NCBI RefSeq assembly: GCF_023078275.1
Contig: NC_062976.1
Coordinates: 2,356,001 to 2,420,000 of the forward strand
Reading direction: 5' to 3'
Length of the DNA stretch: 64,000 bases
Source: Leguminivora glycinivorella
Taxonomy: Eukaryota; Arthropoda; Insecta; Lepidoptera; Tortricidae
Under the pieces are notes generated by a model, which made no database searches, had not been told where the DNA came from, and saw only the letters and a list, made by a program, of their open reading frames with translations. This document shows, piece by piece, positions 30,601 to 36,789 of this stretch (within the stretch, counting starts at the first letter, position 1; every line of letters starts with the position of its first letter). The translations under genes and the position numbers were made by a program.

Positions 30601-32974
30601 GTGGTTTTTATATGCTAAAAGTTAAAGGATTGTTTGAAATTTCGAGGCAGCAGTAAATACACATTTATTTTTATTTCCAGAGCCATCTTAGTCGAGACAT
30701 CTTTACCTCCAGAACAAGCTGGCCAATACTACAGCAATGGCGGCATAGGAGCCAACGGCGTCATCAGCACAGCCCTTACGTCTGCTCAAAGATCAGCTCC
30801 TCAAATGGCAGTGGCTTTCTACGCTGATATACTGAATGCTCCGCAAGATGGTGTTCCTACTTGGCAGGTAATTTTGCTCGTTGTTATCTTAGAAGAGTCT
30901 TCTCTTTTTAAAAGTCTGCACTTGATACTGCTGTTGTCAGTAAAATGGGAGCCAACAATGCCACAAATATGTGACTTACATCTGCCGTAAGATCATCTCT
31001 TCAAGTAGCAGTAGCTATCATCATCATGCTATCATCTTATATCATTTTTAATGATTTAGATGGTGATGCTCTTGGCAAAAAGTCTTACTTTTAGCAATTC
31101 ATACGTTGCTTTTGCATACTGTAGCGACAACAGCTTTAATGCCAACAGTGCGACAAATTCGGGCCTATTTATATTTACAAATATAAAAAACGTATTTTCT
31201 AAAGGATCCTATAGTCTCTTGTCATATTTACTGTCGCAATTGAAATTTACCCTGTTGTTAAACTGTTGCATTCCTTATCTTTACATCATTTCGTCACACA
31301 TAGATCAAATGTTATGAGCTCCTTGCAAAATTTCTAATCTTTCTTTTCTATTTCCAGACAAGCTCCCCCAACGCAAACCGCATCACAACCAGACACGGCA
31401 GCGACATGGTCGACTCCATCAACCTCCTCAACCTGGCACTCCCCGGCTCCAGCATCATTCATCAAGGAGACGAGCTCGGCTCCGCAGATACCATCCTCGA
31501 ATGGTCCACATCTGACTCCTGCTTCCCTAGTCTCCCTTTACCGTCATCAGCACCATTCCCCTGGGATGATACTGCCAATGGTGGATTCACAACTGGAACA
31601 CCTTGGTTGCCTTTAGCGCCTAATTATAGATATGCAAATGCGAAGACCCAGTTTGTGAATGATGGGAGCCATGTTGGGGTGGTGAGAGTCGCGGCAGCGA
31701 TGAGGAAGAGTCCAGCTATTGGACCTCATGCTGAGGTAATTATCGATTTTTTAATTAATTTGAAATTCCGAGATCTTTATCAGCAGGCACCATCCTCGAA
31801 TGGTCTACTTCTGAATCCTGCTTTGCAAATTTTCCTTTATCATCATCAGCACATTTTCCTGGGATGACAGTTCCAATGCTGGGTTCACTACACGACTGGT
31901 TTTTATTGATTTGAATTAAACTTTTCTTACGGTCCAGAAAGTTAATGCGCCTTAGTAAATTCGAAAGTTTTACTAGGGTAATTATTCTTATAATATTTCT
32001 TAACTAAGAGTGCGAAATCGAGTGACAAAATATATTTCAGCTTTTAAGAAGAAGTTTTTACTAAGTCTACTTAGCTAGTCTGACGTCTAAATAATAAATA
32101 TCTGTTAAATTATTGTTTATTAGAGAAGAAATCATATACCACTAAGATAAAGTTATTTATTTACGAAGAAATCTTAGCTGTTTATGCTCACCGTGTGATA
32201 AACATAATATCCCATAAGGTTTCTATTTGGGATCTCCGCCGCGCTTAATAAGGTTTCTCTCTCATAAGATCATCCGTTGATATTGTATATCGTATACATA
32301 TACAATCACAACACAAGTGCCGGCTTTTATGATAATATGACAGTGCGATCATCTATATTCTACATATAAGATTATGAACCTACCGTTGTTTGATTTTAGA
32401 TGTGTTGTATTGTAATAACCAATGTTTGCTCCATCCCGGGAGACGTGGTATTGTTTTGTTTTTCGTTTAGCTTTTATTATGTGTATTAGCTCGAGAACGG
32501 GTAGGATGTTTCCGAAATAAAAATCAGTCTAATCCCAATAAAAGGTAACCTTTCATCTCAAAGTGACCTATTAGTGATAGCGTAAACAGTACAATTGTAT
32601 CAAACTGTAATTGACCTCATCATATTTATGCCTTCTAGATCAAGCGTCTCGGAGACGCCATTGCCGTCCTCCGTTGGGGAGGCACCGGCTCTCTCCTCGT
32701 CGTCTCCAACGTCGGCAAATCCCAGACCGAAGCCCTACTATCCTCAGTCCCAGGTCTTCCAGCAGAGATGACCGTGGCTTCCAGCTCAGCTGGCTCTTCC
32801 TTCTCCACTGGGTCTCACGTAAAGCTGGAGAAACCAGTGAGGCTTGGACCTGGAGAGACGGTGCTGCTGGCCGGAGCACCGAGACACTGTGGGGGGCCGG
32901 GCCCGGTGGACAAGATAGCTAACAAACTCAATGAGGGGTGGCAGAAGATTAATAAGTATTTCAGTAATCTGTAA
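21455..32974 (+). CDS. Secreted maltase-like GH13 protein, probable pseudoenzyme (7 exons)
   Basis: Exons: 21455-21629, 22384-22563, 23446-23582, 24683-24945, 30681-30867, 31358-31735, 32639-32974. All junctions are GT-AG and in phase, giving 551 residues from the first ATG. An inner ATG (21485 or 21491, the latter with A at -3) would start directly at the signal peptide MWLLTLVLVVGTAVG. Family marks are VPWWNSAVYYRVLVDSFKDG, the calcium-site-like DGDGDGLGDL, YVRSLGADAIILSPL and the C-terminal beta domain. GH13 maltases need an Asp nucleophile in GFRxD, an acid/base Glu and an Asp in NHD. Here region II reads GLVLN (Asn220), region III keeps Glu257, region IV reads SPNANR (Pro318-Asn319 for His-Asp), and region I has lost its Asn-His. 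I infer a secreted protein without glycosidase activity. The SLC3-type amino acid transporter heavy chains are also inactive GH13 proteins, but they carry a membrane anchor that I do not see here. Confidence 0.85.
21731..21820 (+). pseudogene. Decayed copy of exon 1 in intron 1
   Basis: About 93% identical to 21512-21583 over 72 bp (five differences by eye). It then has a deletion and finishes with the exon end and donor (CATCTTCAAGGTAA). The two codons for the conserved Trp-Trp are both stops (TGA TAG), so it cannot be used as an exon. Confidence 0.93.
21873..21916 (+). pseudogene. Second, older copy of part of exon 1
   Basis: TAAGTACCGTTGTAGAACAG and ACATTGGTG...AATGCT follow the order of exon 1 with clearly more differences than the copy at 21731. 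I estimate about three matches in four over 44 bp. Confidence 0.6.
22018..22232 (+). mobile_element. LINE 3' end in intron 1
   Basis: Encodes LWNELPVEVFPMNYRMGFFK then KRVYKFLMGRQRA, the usual C-terminus of CR1-group reverse transcriptases, followed by a 3' UTR with GCGGGCCTGTTTGCC. It is 5' truncated and has the same orientation as the host gene. Confidence 0.85.
22384..22563 (+). CDS. Maltase-like gene exon 2
   Basis: 180 bp, phase 1 to phase 1. Encodes QMSYVRSLGADAIILSPLST, matching the family's 'Lx-LGvdaiWLSPi' strand, and ends in KAKAL before GTAAGT. The Trp usual before LSP is Ile here. Confidence 0.9.
22609..22640 (+). pseudogene. Short copy of part of exon 2 in intron 2
   Basis: GGACCAAACCCGGGACCAT matches GCACCAAACCTGGGACCAT of exon 2 (about 22470-22488) with two differences. 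It is short, but it lies 46 bp past the parent exon like the other echoes. Confidence 0.65.
23446..23582 (+). CDS. Maltase-like gene exon 3
   Basis: Encodes ELKVVITLDLQTASAASEWF then FEDWFIWVDG. The family has D-x-VPNHTS here. The Asp is kept (residue 127) but the VPNH box is replaced and shortened by two residues, removing the region I substrate-binding Asn-His. Ends in phase 0. Confidence 0.88.
23930..24112. repeat. Palindromic pair of tRNA-SINE heads in intron 3
   Basis: Two copies face each other. The left has CAGGACTCGAACCTGCGACC, the right its reverse complement GGTCGCAGGTTCGAGTCCTG, with a 33-bp perfect core (GACCTCTGGCCTTGCC / GGCAAGGCCAGAGGTC included). The outer arms pair as well (AAAATGGAAAAATTCACA / TGTGAATTTTCCATTTT). 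GGTTCGAGTCC is a polymerase III B box. The centre contains GGCCATGGCC. Confidence 0.88.
24683..24945 (+). CDS. Maltase-like gene exon 4
   Basis: Encodes the segment that should carry the nucleophile. CAWLRRGVAGLVLNPDF aligns with the family's 'WL-x-rGVDGFRiDAv', so Asp is Asn220 and the invariant Arg is Val218. Ends in phase 2 at ACACC|GTAAGT. Confidence 0.88.
24993..25163. repeat. Foldback MITE in intron 4
   Basis: CCCCCTTATTCATAAACATT on the left pairs with AACGTTTATGAATAAGGGGG on the right. Inner arms CACTAAAGTTATCAA / TTGATAACTTTAGTG also pair. Non-coding. Confidence 0.93.
25226..25366. repeat. Foldback MITE in intron 4
   Basis: Left GGGTGCGCGCCCACGGGCGAC, right GTCGCCCGTGGGCGCAC, around a G+C-rich middle with CGCTTCGTGAGCGCAC. 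Confidence 0.85.
25447..25748 (-). mobile_element. RTE-like fragment with 13-bp TSD, intron 4
   Basis: TCGACACAGAGTG flanks it on both sides (25434-25446 and 25749-25761). The minus-strand frame reads KWKWTGHMLRDKREKWSKDI, then RWENEFRKVAGALWRRQALD and ETWRNMGEAYAKGN, the C-terminus of an RTE-type reverse transcriptase. It ends in a short AGTA-type tail (CTTACTTACTTACTG on plus). It is a 302-bp 5'-truncated insertion with no frame break. Confidence 0.92.
25790..25956 (+). mobile_element. RTE-like 3' end fragment, intron 4
   Basis: Encodes RWVDDIRKIAGHNWIRLVPD then REKWRTRREAYAQQCAIKG and a stop. Its GATGATG tail is displaced to 26113-26130 because the foldback MITE at 25957-26112 landed right after the stop codon. 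Confidence 0.9.
25957..26112. repeat. Foldback MITE copy d, in RTE tail
   Basis: 156 bp, the same as copy b (5245-5400) in every base I compared. CTGA precedes it (with CCA between) and follows it. Confidence 0.92.
26395..26635. repeat. Repeat (CATACATTTTTGTTAC family), intron 4
   Basis: CAGAATTTCCATACATTTTT, GTTACTTTTCTCTTTTGTTA, GTATGGAAAATGGTAACAAA and CGTATGGGACAATTTTTTT form an imperfect palindrome. Relatives lie at 33295-33560, 39930-40265 and 60290-60480. Confidence 0.75.
26684..26805. repeat. Diverged foldback MITE, intron 4
   Basis: ACAAACTCTCACGATAATAT, GTATTGGCGCGACAGAGAC and CATTTCGGCTAGCCC are recognisable parts of the GTAGCC foldback family, of the older subfamily seen at 541 and 58195. 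Confidence 0.65.
27035..27110 (+). repeat. Fragment of the CCGGCCAAGTGCGAG repeat, intron 4
   Basis: AACCCGGCCAAGTGCGAG ... CGAGGGTTCCGTAC is the terminal part of the repeat seen complete at 11498-12008 and 51594-52141, here in the opposite sense. Confidence 0.65.
27395..27480 (+). mobile_element. tRNA-like SINE head, intron 4
   Basis: TTAAATAGCTCAGGTTG resembles an A box and CGTGGGTTCGATCCCCGGC a B box with arm. The leader before it does not complete an acceptor stem. A SINE piece is more likely than a tRNA gene. Confidence 0.5.
27841..28250. repeat. Foldback MITE, ~410 bp, intron 4
   Basis: Left AGTGTGTCCACATGAGAGGG, AAAGTTGGGGCT and TGTCCCTCTCGCAC. Right GTGCGAGAGGGACA, AGCCCCAACTTTG and CCTCTCATGTGGATACACTT. 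The ends are inverted repeats of about 65 bp with an AT-rich middle. Confidence 0.9.
28545..28682. repeat. Foldback MITE (ATTATCCGATCCGATA), intron 4
   Basis: Left CCGTTTTCACATTATCCGAT, right ATCGGATAATGCGAAAACG. The inner pieces are GATATCGGTCCGACATCCGA. The inverted relative is at 53375-53505. Confidence 0.9.
29700..29800 (-). mobile_element. tRNA-like SINE piece, intron 4
   Basis: On the minus strand GGGTTCAAATCTCAG gives a B box. There is no complete tRNA fold. The rest of 28683-30103 shows nothing I recognise. Confidence 0.4.
30104..30290. repeat. MITE, family of 935-1135, intron 4
   Basis: AATGAGGAGGAACACTCA at the left and TGTCAGTGTGCCTCCTCATT at the right form the inverted ends. GGCGCCGCCTGGCGGG lies inside. 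Confidence 0.8.
30681..30867 (+). CDS. Maltase-like gene exon 5
   Basis: Preceded by the acceptor TTTTTATTTCCAG. Encodes AILVETSLPPEQAGQYYSNG, where Glu257 sits at the region III acid/base position, then a helical segment ending VPTWQ. Ends in phase 0 at GGCAG|GTAATT. The stretch between regions II and III is shorter than is usual for maltases. Confidence 0.88.
30883..31084 (+). pseudogene. Decayed copy of exon 5 in intron 5
   Basis: Aligns with exon 5 almost without gaps: ATCTTAG..GAG, GGGAGCCAAC, TTACATCTGCC, AAGATCATCTCTTCAAGTAG and CAGTAGCT keep the order and spacing of the parent (about 70% by eye over the middle 74 bp). It begins 16 bp after the exon's donor, has stops and no acceptor. 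A still weaker third version may follow at 31118-31172. Confidence 0.82.
31358..31735 (+). CDS. Maltase-like gene exon 6
   Basis: 378 bp, phase 0 to 0. Starts at the region IV site. TSSPNANRITTRHG aligns with the family's 'lGNHDnpRvasRfG', so His-Asp is Pro318-Asn319 while the Arg is kept. Then LPGSSIIHQGDELG corresponds to the family's 'LPG..i.YyGdEiG' strand. Confidence 0.9.
31783..31900 (+). pseudogene. Decayed copy of part of exon 6 in intron 6
   Basis: Matches 31483-31600 of exon 6: ACCATCCTCGAATGGTC, CTGAATCCTGCTT, TCATCATCAGCAC, TTTTCCTGGGATGA and CCAATG.TGG.TTCAC. I estimate about 80% identity. Confidence 0.9.
31901..32638. other. Intron 6 remainder
   Basis: AT-rich intron with the acceptor TATGCCTTCTAG at its end. 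No repeat or gene recognised. Confidence 0.5.
32639..32974 (+). CDS. Maltase-like gene exon 7
   Basis: Encodes the C-terminal beta-sandwich (AIAVLRWGGTGSLLVVSNVG, HVKLEKPVRLGPGETVLLAG) and a final amphipathic helix (NKLNEGWQKINKYF) before TAA. No membrane anchor or GPI-type tail. An AATAAA-like AAAATAAAATA run lies at 33063-33073, where a repeat begins. Confidence 0.9.
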   Translation: MKRLGDAIAVLRWGGTGSLLVVSNVGKSQTEALLSSVPGLPAEMTVASSSAGSSFSTGSHVKLEKPVRLGPGETVLLAGAPRHCGGPGPVDKIANKLNEGWQKINKYFSNL

Positions 32975-33060
32975 AGACGCAGACTTTAAGATGTCCACTA
33001 GTATTTGGCAGTTTTTTTTTCTGTTACTTACAATGTTATCAAGAGGGAACTCGACTGTTC

Positions 33061-33625
33061 TTAAAATAAAATATTTTATACCATGCACGAAATGAAGCAT
33101 CCGATACCTAATTATAAGAAAAGGATGGACAGAAGTTTGTTTAAATCCAATTTCTATTTAGGAGGTCAGGTAGAAATATATAAAGTAACTGAATTGACCG
33201 TGACGTCACTCAATTCGATTTCATATTCATTTTATAAAATAAGCAAGTCATTGAAATTCGTTTTGACATTTCTTAAAAGAGCATTTCTTTTTTTTCCAAT
33301 AAATTTATTTTTATTTTTTTAGGGAATTTTAGGTCAATTGTACTCAGAATCACGAGTACTTTCAATCTCACTGGGAAACAAAAAGTGTCCCAGAATTTCC
33401 ATACATTTTTGTTACTTTCCTCTTTTGTTACCCCTTACAACATGTACGGAAAATGGTAATAAAATAAGAAAAAATCGTATGGGACAATTTTTTTAACTAC
33501 TAGTATTGAAAAAGCTATTAATTCTGAGTAGAAATAGCTTTTTTTTTTAACTATCGCACTTCATAAAAGTGGCAAAAAAAAAAGAAAAGCTCAAAAAGAA
33601 GCTGATTTGACTACGACGAGGCAAG
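33061..33625. mobile_element. Repeat insertion separating exon 7 from its copy
   Basis: The outer parts (33061-33250 and 33590-33620) match 18880-19110, including AATTGACCGTGACGTCACTC and AAAAAGAAGCTGATTTGACTA. The middle (33295-33560) is the CATACATTTTTGTTAC family, so one repeat sits inside another. Confidence 0.75.
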
Positions 33626-33718
33626 TAGCCTATTATCATTTTCAAGTAGATATTGTCTCTCATACTCTGTGTCGGTCATACTAGTATCAAATTTTGAAAA
33701 ATCGATTTTGTGAAACAT

Positions 33719-33806
33719 GATAGCTAAATAAGCTGAATGAGGGGGGCAGAAGAATAATAAGTATTTTAGTAATTTGTAAACGCAGTCTGACATAAAGACT
33801 TCTAAA
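33719..33806 (+). pseudogene. Decayed copy of the end of exon 7
   Basis: GATAGCTAAATAAGCTGAAT, GAGGGGGGCAGAAGAATAAT, AAGTATTTTAGTAATTTGTAA and the 3' UTR-like CGCAGTCTGACATAAAGA follow 32910-32995 closely (about 80%), including the stop codon. It lies 745 bp after the stop of the gene, beyond the repeat at 33061-33625. Confidence 0.9.
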
Positions 33807-33885
33807 CTCCAAACATGATCTTGATAATATTTAATCACTTTGCAAACAAGTTTTTACAGCCCGCGTCAAAATTCCTATTTTCGGA

Positions 33886-34010
33886 ACTTACGTACGAAAT
33901 ATCATTTAATATGTACCACTAGCTTTACGGTGAAGGAAAACATCGTGAGGAAACCTGCATACATCAGCGAAGAAATTCAAAGATTTATGTGAAGTCTCCA
34001 ACCCGCATTG
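33886..34010 (+). mobile_element. SINE, left part, split by foldback element
   Basis: CGGTGAAGGAAAACATCGTG, AGGAAACCTGCATACATC and GTCTCCAACCCGCATTG. The sequence resumes at 35834 as TTGGGCTAGCGTGGAGACTA. The same SINE family is at 57470-57905. Confidence 0.85.
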
Positions 34011-35833
34011 TAGTAGAGGAGTGGAATGAGAATTTGTATGGGGGGGGGTCATAATAATTCCCACAGAACCGAAGTTTGGTTTTTTTAGTTCTTTGTGTGT
34101 GTCTTTTTGACATACTAAAAATATAGTAAAATATATTTATGCAAAATGCGTTTTTTCGACTGCCAAAAGTTGTATGAAAAATTACTATGGAAAAAAATCC
34201 TAAAATTTAAAAATCGTCTCTGGTATCAACTTATGGGGAATTAGGCGGCAATTTTTTTTATAGCGTTGATGTTTAGCAAAAATATAAATATTTTTCACTA
34301 TTTTGGTAAAATAAAAAATGATAAAAATCATAAATTTGATGAAAGGAAGTAATTAAAACATAAATTTCAGCAATGCAATTTTTTTCATATGTCCCACACC
34401 ATGGTAAATACGGGTACGATCCGCCTGGTGATTAGCAGTTACGGTAGCCTATGACGCCTGCCAATCTAGAGCCTCCACATGCGCGTTGCTGGCCCTTTAG
34501 GGTACCTTTCCACTAGAGATGCGCAACGTGACAGTGTTTGATATCCACCAATCATGTTCACTGTTCACAAAGCGTAGCGCTAGTAGGAACGGGTTCGACT
34601 AAGCTGATTGCGGATATCAGAAGCATCCATAACACATCTCTGGTGGAAAGGCACCCTTAACAGTCCTCAGCTAGCTCGCAGAATAACGCGCGTCCGCGGG
34701 AGAAAATCCTCCTAAGCCTACATCGAAAACAGATGCCTTAATCTCGCTGTCCAAGGCTCTAAGTCACGCGGCCCCGGTAGCCCAAAGAAGCGCTGGCTGG
34801 ACGTCGTGGGAGCGGACATACAAGAAAACAATCTCACGTCTAAGTATGCTGAAGACCGGGCAAAGTGGAGAAGACTGAGTAGGAAAGCGGACCCTGGCGC
34901 TAGGCCGGGAAAACGCTAGGTTAAAGAAGAAGAAGCCGCAGTGTGCGACCATATACGGGTCCAGGGTGTGTGGATGCGCAGATTTATGACTAGAAAAACC
35001 GATGATTATTAGGTTTTGGTTTTCTCTTGTGTTCGATATAATGCTTTATCGACAGTTATTTTATGGGATGCGACAATTTATATACTTATATTGAACCCCA
35101 CCAAAATACAAGTTCATGGTAAATACGGTTACCCAATAGGAGGATTTTTCTCCCGCGGACGCGCGTTATCCTGTGAGCTAGCTGAGGACTGTTAAGGGTG
35201 CCTTTCCACCAGAGATGTGTTATGGATGCTTCTGATATCCACAATCAGCTTAGTCGAACCCGTTCCTACTAGCGCTACGCTTTGTGAACAGTGAACATGA
35301 TTGGTGGATATCAAACACTATCACGTTGCGCATCTCTAGTGGAAAGGTACCCTAAAGGGCCAGCAACGCGCATGTGGAGGCTCTAGATTGGCAGGCGTCA
35401 TAGGCTACCGTAACTGCTAATCACCAGGCGGATCATACCCGTATTTACCATGGTGTGGGACATATGAAAAAAATTACATTGCTGAAATTTATGTTTTAAT
35501 TACTTCCTTTCATCAAATTTATGATTTTTATCATTTTTTATTTTACCAAAATAGTGAAAAATATTTATATTTTTGCTAAACATCAACGCTATAAAAAAAT
35601 TTGCCGCCTAATTCCCCATAAGTTGATACCAGAGACGATTTTTAAATTTTAGGATTTTTTTTCCATAGTAATTTTTCATACAACTTTTGGCGGTCGAAAA
35701 AACGCATTTTGCATAAATATATTTTACTATATTTTTAGTATGTCAAAAAGACACACACAAAGAACTAAAAAAACCAAACTTCGGTTCTGTGGTAATTATT
35801 ATGACCCCCAAGGCTATTATATCTCCTCTACTA
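34011..35833. mobile_element. 1.8-kb foldback element with ~700-bp arms
   Basis: Outer ends TAGTAGAGGA / TCCTCTACTA. The left arm 34011-34713 and right arm 35138-35833 are near-perfect inverted repeats (for example CACACCATGGTAAATACGGG / CCCGTATTTACCATGGTGTG and CGTCCGCGGGAGAAAATCCT / AGGATTTTTCTCCCGCGGACG). TTG on both sides is a candidate 3-bp target duplication. The 424-bp spacer carries a RTE gene end: KKRWLDVVGADIQENNLTSK then EDRAKWRRLSRKADPG. Confidence 0.93.
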
Positions 35834-35895
35834 TTGGGCTAGCGTGGAGACTATATAGCCCGAGCCCTCTCAGACATGTTTTGAAACATTGATTT
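35834..35895 (+). mobile_element. SINE, right part
   Basis: Continues the SINE cut at 34010, with the AGCCCGAGCCCTCTCAGA end of its body. Confidence 0.75.
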
Positions 35896-36149
35896 AATAA
35901 TTAAATGTCCATAATAATTGTATGTGAGTAGATAATTTTGTAACCTACTTGCATTAATGTTGTACTCGCTACTAAAGATACCATGTTAACTGCAGTTCGA
36001 AACTCCGTTATCAAAATTGCACTTATAAATAAATAAAATGTTGATTTTGTTTATATTAATACGAGTTTTATTCATTATAATCATTATCAGAAAATCACAG
36101 TATGACTTACATGTACCAAAATATTTATAACATATACATACATATAATC

Positions 36150-36358
36150 ACGTCTGTACCCCATAAAGGGGTAGGCAGAGCACATGATCTACTAAGTTTC
36201 AGTGCCACTCTTGGCAAAAAGGGGTTGAAAGAAATCCAACTTGTGACATTGCAATGACAGGTTGCCAGCCTCTCGCCTACGCCACAATTTAACCCATACC
36301 CCACAATCGACTTCTACGACACCCACGGGAGGAAAGGGGGTGTTGAAATTCTTAACGC
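36150..36358 (-). repeat. Interspersed repeat (CCCGTGGGTGTCGTAGAAG family), minus
   Basis: CGTCTGTACCCCATAAAGGG, GACAGGTTGCCAGCCTCTCG and CGACACCCACGGGAGGAAAG match 8750-8960 in the same orientation. Confidence 0.75.
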
Positions 36359-36434
36359 ACATATAAAGTCTTAAATTTAGTATCCATTAATATCCAGGCA
36401 CACAGGAAAGAACCAACATCGCAATTTCAAGATG

Positions 36435-36675
36435 TTGTGTGTTTTTTTTAACCCCCGACGCAAAAACGACCGCTGTTTGTCTGTTTGTCTGTCTGTCTGT
36501 GGCATCGTAGCTCCCGAACGAATGAACCGATTTAGATTTAGTTTTTATTGTCTGAAAGCTGAGTTAGTCGCATGTTTCATGAAAATCGGTCTACTATGTC
36601 GCAGTCGGGGATTTTTTCAAAAGTTTAATTTTGTGGTTAGGTTATTTAAATATGTTCAAGATTTCGTCAAATTTT
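36435..36675 (+). repeat. Interspersed repeat (CCCCCGACGCAAAAACGAC)
   Basis: Reverse complement of the 19960-20215 repeat: TTAACCCCCGACGCAAAAAC, a (GTCT)n run at 36479-36500 and GAACCGATTTAGATTTAG. Confidence 0.75.
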
Positions 36676-36789
36676 AAAAACTTCCCATCATTTTTACAAA
36701 ATTTCCACCGTTCATAGACGAAAGTACATAAATCCGTCCACACATGCGCCCCCTGTGACCCAAATTCGTCAAAGAAAACAAATTTATCA

